DNA of 64,000 nt, taken from Nocardia harenae NBRC 108248 (lineage in GTDB: Bacteria; Actinomycetota; Actinomycetes; Mycobacteriales; Mycobacteriaceae). Position 1 is the first letter of the stretch, and each line of letters starts with the position of its first letter. The stretch covers positions 1 through 64,000 of the forward strand of contig NZ_BDBH01000017.1 of NCBI RefSeq assembly GCF_001612885.1. Direction: 5' to 3'. Shown one piece after another: positions 40,779 to 50,037 of the stretch. Below the pieces are notes generated by a model that saw nothing but the letters and a program-made list of their open reading frames with translations, searched no databases and was not told the origin of the DNA. The translations under genes and the position numbers were made by a program.

Positions 40779-42026
40779 ATGGAGCGGGTGAGCCCCAGTC
40801 ATCCCGCCCCGCGTGTGCTCGAGCAGAGCACGAAGCTGCAGAACGTCGTCTACGAGATCCGTGGACCGGTGAACGCGCAGGCGGCACGGCTGGAGGCCGA
40901 GGGGCACCGCATCCTCAAGCTCAATATCGGCAACCCCGCGCCCTTCGGCTTCGAGGCCCCCGACGTGATCATGCGCGACATCATCGCCGCGCTGCCGAAT
41001 GCCCAGGGGTACTCGGAGTCGAAGGGGATACTGCCCGCCCGCCGCGCCATCGTCACCAGGTACGAGCTGGTCCCCGGCTTCCCCGAGCTCGACGTCGACC
41101 ACGTCTACCTGGGCAATGGCGTCTCCGAGCTGATCACCATCACCATGCAGGCGCTGCTCGACAACGGCGACGAGGTACTCATCCCCGCGCCCGACTACCC
41201 GCTCTGGACCGCCATGACCAGCCTGGCCGGCGGCACCCCCGTGCACTACCTCTGCGACGAGGCGGACGGCTGGCAGCCGGATATCGCCGATATCGAGTCG
41301 AAGATCACCGACCGCACCAAGGCGCTGCTGGTGATCAACCCGAACAACCCGACCGGCGCGGTCTACTCCGCCGAGGTGCTGCAGCAGCTCGCCGACGTGG
41401 CCCGCAGGCACCAGCTGCTGCTGCTCGCCGACGAGATCTACGACAAGATCCTGTACGACGACGCCAAGCACATCTCGCTCGCCACCATGGCCCCCGACCT
41501 GCTCTGCCTCACCTTCAACGGCCTGTCGAAGGCGTACCGGGTGGCCGGGTACCGCTCCGGCTGGCTCGCCATCACCGGCCCCAAGGAGCACGCCGCCGGT
41601 TTCCTGGAGGGCATCGACCTGCTCGCTTCCTCCCGGCTCTGCCCGAATGTCCCCGCGCAGCACGCCATCCAGGTGGCGCTCGGCGGGCACCAGAGCATCG
41701 AGGATCTGATCCTGCCCGGCGGCAGGCTGCTGGAGCAGCGCGATGTCGCGTGGGAGCGGCTCAATATGATCCCCGGCGTCTCCTGCGTGAAGCCCAAGGG
41801 CGCGCTCTACGCCTTCCCCCGCCTCGACCCCGAGGTGCACGAGATCCACGACGACCAGAAACTCGTGCTCGACCTGCTGCTGCAGGAGAAGATCCTGATG
41901 GTCCAGGGCACCGGCTTCAACTGGCCGAACCACGACCACCTGCGCATCGTGACGCTCCCGTGGGCCCGCGATTTGGCGGTCGCCATCGAGCGCTTCGGGA
42001 ACTTCCTCTCCTCCTACAGGCAGTAA
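40779..42026 (+). CDS. aspC: Aspartate/alanine aminotransferase, class I (AspC/AlaA-like)
   Basis: A 415-residue PLP enzyme. It has LNIGNPAPFGFEAP, VYLGNGVSELI, NPNNPTGAVY, LADEIYDKILYDD and the Schiff-base Lys in FNGLSKAYRVAGYRSGW near residue 250. It matches the Rv0337c protein, which in M. tuberculosis is next to the EtfD-type gene Rv0338c. Here 8 kb lie between them. It probably interconverts pyruvate/alanine and 2-oxoglutarate/glutamate. Confidence 0.92.
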   Translation: MERVSPSHPAPRVLEQSTKLQNVVYEIRGPVNAQAARLEAEGHRILKLNIGNPAPFGFEAPDVIMRDIIAALPNAQGYSESKGILPARRAIVTRYELVPGFPELDVDHVYLGNGVSELITITMQALLDNGDEVLIPAPDYPLWTAMTSLAGGTPVHYLCDEADGWQPDIADIESKITDRTKALLVINPNNPTGAVYSAEVLQQLADVARRHQLLLLADEIYDKILYDDAKHISLATMAPDLLCLTFNGLSKAYRVAGYRSGWLAITGPKEHAAGFLEGIDLLASSRLCPNVPAQHAIQVALGGHQSIEDLILPGGRLLEQRDVAWERLNMIPGVSCVKPKGALYAFPRLDPEVHEIHDDQKLVLDLLLQEKILMVQGTGFNWPNHDHLRIVTLPWARDLAVAIERFGNFLSSYRQ

Positions 42027-42328
42027 GTCCCCTGTTTAAGCGGGGTGAAACAAACCTTATGTATGGATACAACCGAGTTTTGAAGACTGACTAGCGCAAA
42101 ACGAGGACGTTTGTGTACAGTGGGCCTCGGCACTTCGAGTGCCCGGTCGGATTGTCTACCCCCCCTGGACAATCCGATCATCGGGTCCGGCCGCCTACCC
42201 CCCTGGGCCGTCGGCTCGCGGGCGGCGGAGACATCCCCCTGCTCTCCGCCGCCCCTTCCCGAATTCCCCCTCCGCACCGCCCTCCCGCTGGTCGCGGAGA
42301 TGACAACCACATCCTTTAAGCTCGCCCG
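42027..42328. promoter_or_regulatory. Intergenic region without identifiable gene
   Basis: A 302-bp gap. Its first third is AT-richer (around 42050-42110) and could hold a promoter for the YibE/F gene. I see no terminator stem after the aminotransferase and no small ORF with convincing codon use. Confidence 0.35.
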
Positions 42329-43837
42329 GTGAGCGATCATCACCACCACCATCACGACCACTCCGGTCCCATCGCGATCGGCGCGACCGCGGCCAGGGTG
42401 GTCGTCGGCCTGCTCGCCGTGATCGGCGTCCTGGTGGTGGCCGGTGCGGTGCTGCTGTGGCCGAGCAAGCAGCACGTCGAGATCCCGCTGCCCATGCAGA
42501 ACGCGGGCGGCGGCGCGGTGCAGACCGAGGCCGGGACGGTGGTTCAGCAGGACATCGGGCCGTGTGGCAGCCCGTCGCAGGGCAAGGTCTTCGCCGATGT
42601 GCCCGAGGCGCCGCGGGTGAATGCCTACGAATGCCAGCGTTCGCTGATCAGCATCGACTCCGGGGTGCATCAGGGGAATCGCACGCTCTTCGAGATCGCG
42701 CCCGGGCCCGGGCAGCCGGATCTGCGGGTCGGTGACGAGATTCGGATCGTCCGGCAGACCGACCCCTCGGGCGCGCCGATGTACTCCTTCGACGACTACG
42801 CGCGCGGGCTGCCCTTGACGCTCATCGTGATCGTCTTCGTTGTGGTGATCATCGCGGTCGCGCGGTGGCGTGGGTTGCGGGCGCTGCTCGGGCTCGGCTT
42901 CGCCTTCGGGGTGCTCGTGGTCTTCATGCTGCCGGCGCTCTTGGATGGCAAACCGGCCATTCCGGTTGCGCTGGTCGCCGGTTCGCTGATTCTGTACTCG
43001 GTGCTGTACCTGGCGCACGGGGTGAACCTGCGGACCAGTTCGGCGCTGCTCGGCACGCTGACCTCGATGGTGCTGGCGGCGGTGCTCTCCTGGGTCGCTA
43101 TCGAGATGACGCGGATCACCGGTCTCTCCGAGGAGCAGAACACCAACGTCGCCACGTACTTGCAGCACGTGAGCATTACCGGGCTGCTGTTGGCGGGGTT
43201 CATCATCGGGTCGCTCGGTGTGCTCAACGACGTCACCATTACGCAGGCGGCTGCTGCTTTCGAGTTGGCGGCGCTGGACGAGAAGGCTTCGCGGCGGGAG
43301 ATTTTCGCCGCTGCCATGCGGGTGGGGCGGGATCACATCGCCAGCACCGTGTACACGCTGGTGCTCGCCTACGCCGGTGGGGCGTTGCCGCTGCTGCTGT
43401 TGTTCAGCGTTGCGGGGCGTTCCATCCGGGATGTGCTGGTCGGGGATGCGGTAGCGATCGAGATCGCTCGTTCCGCGGTCGGTGGTATTGCTTTGGCGTT
43501 GTCGGTGCCGCTGACGACGATTATCGCGACATTGCTGGCGCGGCCGTTCGGGGGGAAGGCGAAGGAGCCGGTTCGTGCGGCGCGACGTCCGGTCGATGCG
43601 CGGAAGCCCGCACGGGCGGGTTCGCGGACACCGGGGCAGGGGACAGAGCGGGTGCGGCGGCCTTCCGGGGGTTCGTCTTCTCGGACCAACGAGTCCGGGA
43701 GGCGGCGGCCCATGAAGCCGAGTTCGTCCTGGGCGGATGCCCCGACGCCGCCGCAGGGGACTCGGGCCCCCACACCCCCGCCGCAGGGTTGGCCGCGGAA
43801 CGATGAGCCGCCTCGCTCGCGGCACTCGCGCGAGTAG
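42329..43837 (+). CDS. YibE/F-family polytopic membrane protein
   Basis: A 502-residue protein with a GTG start. It begins VSDHHHHHHDH, a native His run. One helix at about 25-47 is followed by an extracytoplasmic domain with two Cys (GPCGSPS, YECQRS), then about seven helices over residues 155-415. The family signature TGLLLAGFIIGSLGVLNDVTITQAAAAFEL and the following STVYTLVLAYAGGALPLLLLF identify YibE/F. The C-terminus is basic and Pro-rich. Function is unknown for the family; the His run could bind metal at the inner face. Confidence 0.85.
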   Translation: MSDHHHHHHDHSGPIAIGATAARVVVGLLAVIGVLVVAGAVLLWPSKQHVEIPLPMQNAGGGAVQTEAGTVVQQDIGPCGSPSQGKVFADVPEAPRVNAYECQRSLISIDSGVHQGNRTLFEIAPGPGQPDLRVGDEIRIVRQTDPSGAPMYSFDDYARGLPLTLIVIVFVVVIIAVARWRGLRALLGLGFAFGVLVVFMLPALLDGKPAIPVALVAGSLILYSVLYLAHGVNLRTSSALLGTLTSMVLAAVLSWVAIEMTRITGLSEEQNTNVATYLQHVSITGLLLAGFIIGSLGVLNDVTITQAAAAFELAALDEKASRREIFAAAMRVGRDHIASTVYTLVLAYAGGALPLLLLFSVAGRSIRDVLVGDAVAIEIARSAVGGIALALSVPLTTIIATLLARPFGGKAKEPVRAARRPVDARKPARAGSRTPGQGTERVRRPSGGSSSRTNESGRRRPMKPSSSWADAPTPPQGTRAPTPPPQGWPRNDEPPRSRHSRE

Positions 43838-43942
43838 GGCGGCTCACCCGAGCGGTAGCGGCAGATCCAACACGTCGAACGTCGGAGCATCCGGCCGGCT
43901 CGGGCGCGGCGGTCCCCACCCGAAGCCGGCCCCGTGGATGCG

Positions 43943-45283
43943 CTAGCGCGGGGGTGGGAAGAGGGGTGGGATCGTCGGAACGACGATCGGCGGGAGGCCG
44001 GGGACCACGAAGGTGTTCGGCCCGGGCGGGGCGGGAGCCGGGGCCTGATCCTCGGTGGTCTCGGAGCGCCGAGGCGGGACAGCGACCGACTCGTGCACTG
44101 TCTCGGTGGTGGTAGCGGGCGCGACCGCGATGGACGGGTCGAGTGTCGTGGTGCGCGGAACGCTGGTGGTCGGCACCGCGGTGTCACCCTCACCCTGCTG
44201 GTGCGAATCGCGCTCGAGCACCTGCGGCCCGTACCCGAGCCCGAGGCCGATGGCGGCGACGACGGCGAGCGCGCTCACCGCGAGCACCGCACCGCTGACA
44301 CCGCGCCGCTCCCCCCGGGCAGCGGGCGCCGAGAGCCAGGCGGGCGCGAGATCGGCGTCGTCGAGACGGTTTTGGCCGGGTACCGCGACGAGCGGGTGCC
44401 CGGGCTGCGACTGCTGCGGCGGCGCGACCGGCCGAACCGGCCGGGCGAGCAGCGCGGCGCCGCGCGCCATCACCGTCTCCGGCTCGGCGGGCACGATCAC
44501 CGGGACGCCCATCCAGCGCTCGAGCACCTTGGCCACCAGCGGAATCCGCGCGCACCCGCCAATGGCGAGCACACCGTGCACCGGCCGATCGGAGCGCACG
44601 ATCACGTCCCGCGCCATCCGCGCCGACGACTCGATCGCCAGCATGATCAAAGCCTCGAAGTTCTCCTGCGCCAACAGGACCAAGCCCTGCTCGCTGGGAA
44701 GCGCGACCGCGGTATTGCTGGAGAGCTGCTCCTTGGCCTCGCGGCAGAGCGCGTCCAGGGCGGCGAGCCCGGCAGGATCCTGTGGGTGCGCGATGCGCCC
44801 GGAGGCGATCTGCTGCTCCCGGATCAGCGAATCCAGGTAGTCGCCGCTGATGTCGCTCGTGCGCTCGCTGTGCCTGACCTCGCGGTTCTGCGCGTCGACC
44901 ACGCTGACGGTGAGCCCGGAACTCCCCAGGTCGTACACGACGAGCGAGGAGATCCCGCGAATCTCACCGGTGCGGTGCACGTACTCCAGCGCGGCGACCA
45001 CCTCGGGCACCAGCTCGTAGTTGGTGAGCTGCTGCCGCGCCATGGCCGCGCGCAATGCCCGCGCCTGCTGTTCGCTGCGGTAGGAGATGGCGGTGGCGCC
45101 GATATCGGGGGTGGCCTCGCAGGTGACGCCGATGGCCTCGGCGGTCAGCTCCTCGACCGGTTGACGACCGACCGGGATGGTCTGGATGTCATAGGCCGGG
45201 CCGGCCTGGGGGGCGGAGCCGGCGTGCGGGCGCGCCAGACGGACGGCCCCTGCCCCCACCGAAACTCCCAGTACCGAACTCAT
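43943..45283 (-). CDS. Membrane-anchored Hsp70-like (DnaK actin-fold) protein
   Basis: A 446-residue protein from ATG 45283. The N-terminus SSVLGVSVGAGAVRLA is a phosphate-1-like loop. SSLVVYDLGSSGLTVSVVD is phosphate-2, ELVPEVVAALEY is the usual EPxAAA-like region, and GVLAIGGCARIPLVAKVLER is the adenosine motif. No substrate-binding domain follows. Instead there is a linker, one membrane helix near 324-347 and a Pro/Thr-rich outer tail ending PPLFPPPR. It may be a membrane-bound ATPase that senses or organises the envelope. Related proteins lie at 58142 and 62088. Confidence 0.8.
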   Translation of the reverse strand: MSSVLGVSVGAGAVRLARPHAGSAPQAGPAYDIQTIPVGRQPVEELTAEAIGVTCEATPDIGATAISYRSEQQARALRAAMARQQLTNYELVPEVVAALEYVHRTGEIRGISSLVVYDLGSSGLTVSVVDAQNREVRHSERTSDISGDYLDSLIREQQIASGRIAHPQDPAGLAALDALCREAKEQLSSNTAVALPSEQGLVLLAQENFEALIMLAIESSARMARDVIVRSDRPVHGVLAIGGCARIPLVAKVLERWMGVPVIVPAEPETVMARGAALLARPVRPVAPPQQSQPGHPLVAVPGQNRLDDADLAPAWLSAPAARGERRGVSGAVLAVSALAVVAAIGLGLGYGPQVLERDSHQQGEGDTAVPTTSVPRTTTLDPSIAVAPATTTETVHESVAVPPRRSETTEDQAPAPAPPGPNTFVVPGLPPIVVPTIPPLFPPPR

Positions 45284-45428
45284 CAGCTGCCCATCTCGTC
45301 GAATACCGCACGACATGCGAGCCCCCGCCGGTTGCCGACGGTAAGCTCACTTCGAACATACCGTCGTCGTCCGACGTTGCCGGCGGCAGGACTGGTCGTC
45401 CGGCAGTCGCTCCTGCCCGACGTCAACT

Positions 45429-46751
45429 CTACGACGTGCCGAGTCCCGCGTATACCCATCCGGCCTGACGCCAAACGTCACGGTCGAGGCAGTTCCGCCC
45501 GTCGATGACGCGCTTGGCCCGCACGACCGGTTCCAGGTCAACTGGACGCAGCGCGGTGAATTCGTCCCATTCGGTCAGTACCAGCACCACGTCGGCGCGC
45601 TCGCACGCCTCGACCACCGAGGTGGCGTAGTTGAGGGTGGGGAAGATGCGGCGCGAATTCTCCAGCGCCTTGGGGTCGTAGACCGTCACCACGGCGCCGT
45701 TGAGCTGGATCATTCCGGCGACGTTCAGCGCGGGCGAATCGCGCACGTCGTCGGATTCCGGCTTGAAGGCGGCGCCGAGCACCGCGACATTGGCGCCGAG
45801 CAGGGAGCCACCGCAGGCCTGCGCGGCCATGTCGACGACCTTGCTACGTCGGCGCATATTGATGTTGTCGACCTCGCGGAGGAAGGCGACGGCGTGCCCG
45901 GCGCCGAGTTCGCCGGCCCGTGCCATGAAGGCGCGGATGTCCTTGGGCAGGCAGCCGCCGCCGAAACCGAGTCCGGCATTGAGGAATCGGCGGCCGATGC
46001 GCTCGTCGTAGCCGAGGGCGTCGGCGAGCACGGTGACGTCGGCGCCGGTGGCGTCGCAGACCTCGGAGACGGCGTTGATGAACGAGATCTTGGTCGCCAG
46101 GAAGGCGTTGGCGGAGACCTTGACCAGTTCGGCGGTGGCGAGATCGGTCAGCAGGAACGGGACCTCGGCGTGCAGGAGGTCGGCGTAGAGTTCGCGGACC
46201 TGCTGTTCGACCCAGGCGGAGGCGTCGCGCTGGCGGTCCACACCGAGGACGAGGCGGTCCGGGCGCAGGGTGTCCTTCACGGCGAAGCCCTCGCGGAGGA
46301 ACTCCGGGTTCCAGGCGACCTCGACGTCGACCGGGGCGAGCGCGCGGGCCCGCTCGCCGAGCGCGGCCGCGGTGCCGACCGGGACCGTCGACTTGCCGAC
46401 GATCACCGACGGCCGCTCCAGCAGCGGGGCCAGGGTGTCGACGACGGCGTGCACGTAACCGAGGTCGGCGGCGTACTCACCCTTCTTCTGCGGGGTGCCG
46501 ACGCCGAGGAAGTGCACCTCCGCGTGCGCGGCGGCCTCGGCGTAGGAGGTGGTGAACTTCAGCCTGCCCGCGTCGAGGTTGCGGCGCAGTACCGCTTCCA
46601 GGCCGGGTTCGTAGAACGGCGTCACACCGTCGGAGAGTTTGGCGACCTTGCCCGGGTCGACATCGACGCCGATCACGTCGTGCCCGAGTTCGGCCATGCA
46701 CGCCGCATGCGTAGCGCCCAGGTACCCGGTTCCGAAGACTGTGCATCGCAT
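45429..46751 (-). CDS. udgA: UDP-glucose 6-dehydrogenase
   Basis: A 440-residue enzyme. The NAD motif is FGTGYLGATHAACMAELGHDVIGVD. The catalytic Cys is in LGFGGGCLPKDIRAFM near residue 265, with the Lys in KVSANAFLATKISFINAV. It oxidises UDP-glucose to UDP-glucuronate, a precursor of surface polysaccharide. The product matches Rv0322 (udgA). The gene is a single transcription unit with a likely promoter in 46752-46899. Confidence 0.92.
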   Translation of the reverse strand: MRCTVFGTGYLGATHAACMAELGHDVIGVDVDPGKVAKLSDGVTPFYEPGLEAVLRRNLDAGRLKFTTSYAEAAAHAEVHFLGVGTPQKKGEYAADLGYVHAVVDTLAPLLERPSVIVGKSTVPVGTAAALGERARALAPVDVEVAWNPEFLREGFAVKDTLRPDRLVLGVDRQRDASAWVEQQVRELYADLLHAEVPFLLTDLATAELVKVSANAFLATKISFINAVSEVCDATGADVTVLADALGYDERIGRRFLNAGLGFGGGCLPKDIRAFMARAGELGAGHAVAFLREVDNINMRRRSKVVDMAAQACGGSLLGANVAVLGAAFKPESDDVRDSPALNVAGMIQLNGAVVTVYDPKALENSRRIFPTLNYATSVVEACERADVVLVLTEWDEFTALRPVDLEPVVRAKRVIDGRNCLDRDVWRQAGWVYAGLGTS

Positions 46752-46899
46752 GATCGATTGGTAAGCCGCGACTGTGGCCGCGCCACGTCAGTGAGGCAAG
46801 GGGGGACGCAACAGTAGATGTACATGCGGAGAAGTCGCGTTTTGTGGTGCGTTGTCCCAGGTCGGGTCGCTGCGCTGGGCGCTGGGCTAGCATCGCGCG

Positions 46900-47442
46900 G
46901 TGACCGGGTTCCGTCGCGCGGCGCTGCTCCTCGGGGTGATGACCGCCGTGGTAGTCGCCGCGCTCTGGCCCGTCTACGTGACCCCGCAGCGCGATCAACC
47001 CGCCCCGGCCGACGCCATCCTGGTACTCGGCGGCGCGCACGACGGCCGCGAGGAACTGGCCCTGCGGCTGGCCCGCGACGGCTACGCCCCGCTCGTCCTC
47101 CTCTCCGACCCGTACGACGGCAGCCCCCTCGTGAACCGCATCTGCCACGGCGGCTACAGCTTCGAGGTCCGCTGCTTCGACCCGAGCCCGCGCACCACCC
47201 GTGGCGAGGGACGGGAGCTGGCCCGGCTCGCCGAAGAGCGCGGCTGGCGCCGGGTGATCGTGGTGACCTTCACCCCGCACATCTCCCGCGCCCGCTACAT
47301 CCTCGGGCGGTGCTGGTCCGGCGAACTGCTCTTCGCCGACCCCCGGCCCCGGCTCTCCCCGGCCCGCTTCGCCTGGGACTACCTCTATCAGTCGGCCGGG
47401 TATGCGAAGGCGTTCACCGAACTCACCTTGCATGGCTGCTGA
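46900..47442 (+). CDS. DUF218 (YdcF/ElyC-like) membrane-anchored protein
   Basis: A 180-residue protein with a GTG start. One N-terminal membrane helix (residues 8-28) is followed by the DUF218 domain: DAILVLGGAHDGREELALRLARDGYAPLVLLSD and TTRGEGRELARLAEERGWRRVIVVTFTPHISRARYIL. Proteins of this type act in envelope or polyisoprenoid-linked metabolism, but the reaction is not certain. Confidence 0.82.
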   Translation: MTGFRRAALLLGVMTAVVVAALWPVYVTPQRDQPAPADAILVLGGAHDGREELALRLARDGYAPLVLLSDPYDGSPLVNRICHGGYSFEVRCFDPSPRTTRGEGRELARLAEERGWRRVIVVTFTPHISRARYILGRCWSGELLFADPRPRLSPARFAWDYLYQSAGYAKAFTELTLHGC

Positions 47443-47520
47443 CCAGCGAAATACATGTGCTGGCGGACGCCATCAGTTTTGCTCTAGAGTGCGGGAAAGG
47501 ACAACCCTCCGGGAGGACAG

Positions 47521-48750
47521 ATGGAATACGACTGGTCCGAGGCCGATCTGGCCTTCCGAGACGAGGTGCGGGCGTTCCTCGACGCCGAGCTGACGCCGGA
47601 GATCCGGCGCGCGGGCAGGCTGGCGACCAGCGTCTACCCGGACCACGAGGCGAGCATGGAGTGGCAGCGCATCCTGCACCGCAAGGGGTGGGCGGCGCCG
47701 CACTGGCCGGTGGAGCACGGCGGGCAGAACTGGAGCCTGACCCAGCACCACATCTTCGCCAGGGAGTCCACGCTGGCCGGCGCGCCCGCGCTCTCGCCCA
47801 TGGGCATCCGGATGGTGGCGCCCGCGATCATCGCCTTCGGCACGCCGGAGCAGAAGGAGTTCTTCCTCCCGCGCATCCTCACCGGCGAGGTCTTCTTCTG
47901 CCAGGGCTACTCCGAGCCGGAGGCCGGCTCCGACCTGGCGTCGCTGCGCATGGCCGCGGTCGACGACGGCGCGGACTTCGTCTGCACCGGCAGCAAGATC
48001 TGGACCACGCACGCCACCGAGGCCAACTGGATCTTCTGCCTGGTGCGCACCACCCGCGGCACGAAGAAGCAGGAGGGCATCACCTTCGTGCTGATCGACA
48101 TGAACCAGCCGGGGATCGAGATCCGCCCACTGGTCATGAGTTCCGGTGAGGAGGTGCAGAACCAGGTCTTCTTCGACGGAGTGCGGGTGCCGAAGAGCAA
48201 TGTGCTCGGCAAGATCGACGAGGGCTGGACCGTCGCCAAGTACCTGCTGGTGCACGAGCGCGGCGGGGCCGCGGCGCCGTGGCTGCAGGTGCTGGCGCAG
48301 GATCTGGCCGATGCCGCCGCCGAGCAGCCCGGCCCGGACGGCCGCCCGCTCATCGACGACCCGGCCTTCGCCGCCAAGCTCGCCGACGTGCGGATCCGCA
48401 CCGACGTGCTCGAGGTGCTGGAGTACCGGACGCTCGCGGCCATGGCCGCGGGGAAGAACCCCGGCCCGGCCTCCTCGATGCTCAAGGTGCTCGGCACCGA
48501 GCTGAGCCAGCAGCTCACCGAGCTCGCGCTGGAGGCGGCCGGGCCGCGCGGCCGGGTGTACCAGCCGCACGCGGCCATGCCCGGCGGCCCGGTCGCCGGC
48601 TACACCCCGCCCGCCGACGGCTACCACAGCGGCGCCGAGTGGCAGGCCGTCGCGCCGCTGCGCTACTTCAACGACCGCGCGGGCTCGATCTACGCCGGCA
48701 GCAATGAAATTCAGCGAAACATCCTCGCCAAAGCAGCATTGGGGCTCTGA
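47521..48750 (+). CDS. Acyl-CoA dehydrogenase, first subunit of a pair
   Basis: A 409-residue flavoprotein. It has GYSEPEAGSDLASLRM and GSKIWTTHATEANW for FAD binding. The C-terminus is NDRAGSIYAGSNEIQRNILAKAALGL, typical of catalytic acyl-CoA dehydrogenases. It overlaps the next acyl-CoA dehydrogenase gene by one base (TGATG). Such pairs form alpha2-beta2 enzymes that act on bulky CoA esters, for example steroid side chains in mycobacteria. The substrate here is not evident. Confidence 0.88.
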   Translation: MEYDWSEADLAFRDEVRAFLDAELTPEIRRAGRLATSVYPDHEASMEWQRILHRKGWAAPHWPVEHGGQNWSLTQHHIFARESTLAGAPALSPMGIRMVAPAIIAFGTPEQKEFFLPRILTGEVFFCQGYSEPEAGSDLASLRMAAVDDGADFVCTGSKIWTTHATEANWIFCLVRTTRGTKKQEGITFVLIDMNQPGIEIRPLVMSSGEEVQNQVFFDGVRVPKSNVLGKIDEGWTVAKYLLVHERGGAAAPWLQVLAQDLADAAAEQPGPDGRPLIDDPAFAAKLADVRIRTDVLEVLEYRTLAAMAAGKNPGPASSMLKVLGTELSQQLTELALEAAGPRGRVYQPHAAMPGGPVAGYTPPADGYHSGAEWQAVAPLRYFNDRAGSIYAGSNEIQRNILAKAALGL

Positions 48751-49967
48751 TGGACTTCACCCTGACCGAGGAGCAGGAGCTGCTCCGCTCCGCGCTCGCC
48801 GCGTACCTCGGTGCGCGCTACGACCTGGAGAAGAGCCGCGTTGCGGCCAAGTCCGATCTGGGTTGGCAGCCCGCGGTCTGGCGCGGCTTCGCCGACGAAC
48901 TCGGCATTCTCGGCGCCACGCTGCCGGAGCGGGTGGACGGCTCCGGTGGCGGCGCGGTCGAGCTGCGCGTGATCGCCGAGGAGCTGGGCCGCGCGCTGGT
49001 GGTCGAGCCGTTCCTGGACACCGTGGTGGTCGGCGCCGGGCTGCTCGACCGGGCCGGTGGCGACCGGGCCGACGAGGTGCTCACCCAGATCGTCTCCGGT
49101 GACGCCAGGATCGCCTTCGCGGCGACCGAGGCGACCGCCGGGCACGTGCTGCACGACGTGGGCACCACCGCGCGCCGCGACGGCGCGGACTGGGTGCTCG
49201 ACGGCGCCAAGGTGGTCGTGACCAGCGCGCCGCTCGCCACCCACCTGATCGTCTCGGCCCGCACCTCCGGCGAGCGCAGGGACGAGCGCGGCATCTCGCT
49301 CTTCCTGCTGGAGTTCGACGCCGCGAACCCGCCCGCCGGGGTCGAGGTGCACTCCTACCGCACCATCGATGACCGGGTCGGCGCGGATCTCACCTTCACC
49401 GGGCTGCGGCTGCCGCCGAACGCGCTGCTCGGCGTCGAGGGCGCCGCCTGGGAGGTGATCGCGCCGACGATCGACAGTGCCATCGCCGCGGTCTCCGCCG
49501 AGGCGGTCGGGGCCATGGGCAAGGTGCTCGCCGACACCGTGGAGTACGCCAAGCAGCGGCAGCAGTTCGGGGTGCCGATCGGCAGTTTCCAGGCGCTGCA
49601 GCACCGCATGGTCGATATGTACATGGAGCTGGAGCAGGCCATCGCCGCCTCGCACCTGGTCACCGCCGCCCTCGACGCCGAACCGGCCGCGCGCGCTCGT
49701 GCCGCCTCCGCCGCGAAGGTGACGATTGCGCGTGCCGCGCGGTTCATCGGGCAGAACGCGGTGCAGTTGCACGGGGCCATGGGGATGACCGAGGAGCTGG
49801 CCATCGGGCACTACTTCAAGCGGCTCACGGCTATTCAGCGGGAGTTCGGGACCGCGGACGAGCATCTGGCGCGGTACGCGAAGCTCTCTCGCTCAGTCCG
49901 GGACTGCTCCAGCCCGGAGCAGGCAGCCTGCGGCGCGGGTGCCGTTGGAGATTGTGTATCGGGGTAG
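48750..49967 (+). CDS. Acyl-CoA dehydrogenase, second subunit of a pair
   Basis: A 405-residue partner of the upstream gene. It has AFAATEATAGHVLHDVGTTARRDGADWVLDGAKVVVTSAP and the flavin-facing QFGVPIGSFQALQHRMVDMYMELEQA. FIGQNAVQLHGAMGMTEELAIGHYFKRLTAIQREFG closes the domain. A C-terminal extension of about 24 residues beyond KLSR carries three Cys (RDCSS, AACGA, GDCVSG) and is unusual for the family. The pair should form a heterotetramer with one active site per heterodimer. Confidence 0.85.
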   Translation: MDFTLTEEQELLRSALAAYLGARYDLEKSRVAAKSDLGWQPAVWRGFADELGILGATLPERVDGSGGGAVELRVIAEELGRALVVEPFLDTVVVGAGLLDRAGGDRADEVLTQIVSGDARIAFAATEATAGHVLHDVGTTARRDGADWVLDGAKVVVTSAPLATHLIVSARTSGERRDERGISLFLLEFDAANPPAGVEVHSYRTIDDRVGADLTFTGLRLPPNALLGVEGAAWEVIAPTIDSAIAAVSAEAVGAMGKVLADTVEYAKQRQQFGVPIGSFQALQHRMVDMYMELEQAIAASHLVTAALDAEPAARARAASAAKVTIARAARFIGQNAVQLHGAMGMTEELAIGHYFKRLTAIQREFGTADEHLARYAKLSRSVRDCSSPEQAACGAGAVGDCVSG

Positions 49968-49992
49968 CTCGGGCAGATCGAGTGGGAACGAA

Positions 49993-50026
49993 AAAGGCGC
50001 CCGGATCGTGTGATCCGGGCGCCTTT
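49993..50026. terminator. Bidirectional hairpin terminator
   Basis: A 15-base arm (AAAGGCGCCCGGATC) pairs perfectly around GTGT between converging genes ending at 49967 and 50038. Runs of A and T at both ends favour use in both directions. Confidence 0.85.
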
Positions 50027-50037
50027 CGCGTTGGGGG

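Noticed and set aside
42329..42361. His run as vector or tag contamination
   Set aside because: It lies at the natural start of a full-length YibE/F gene with normal upstream sequence and codon use.
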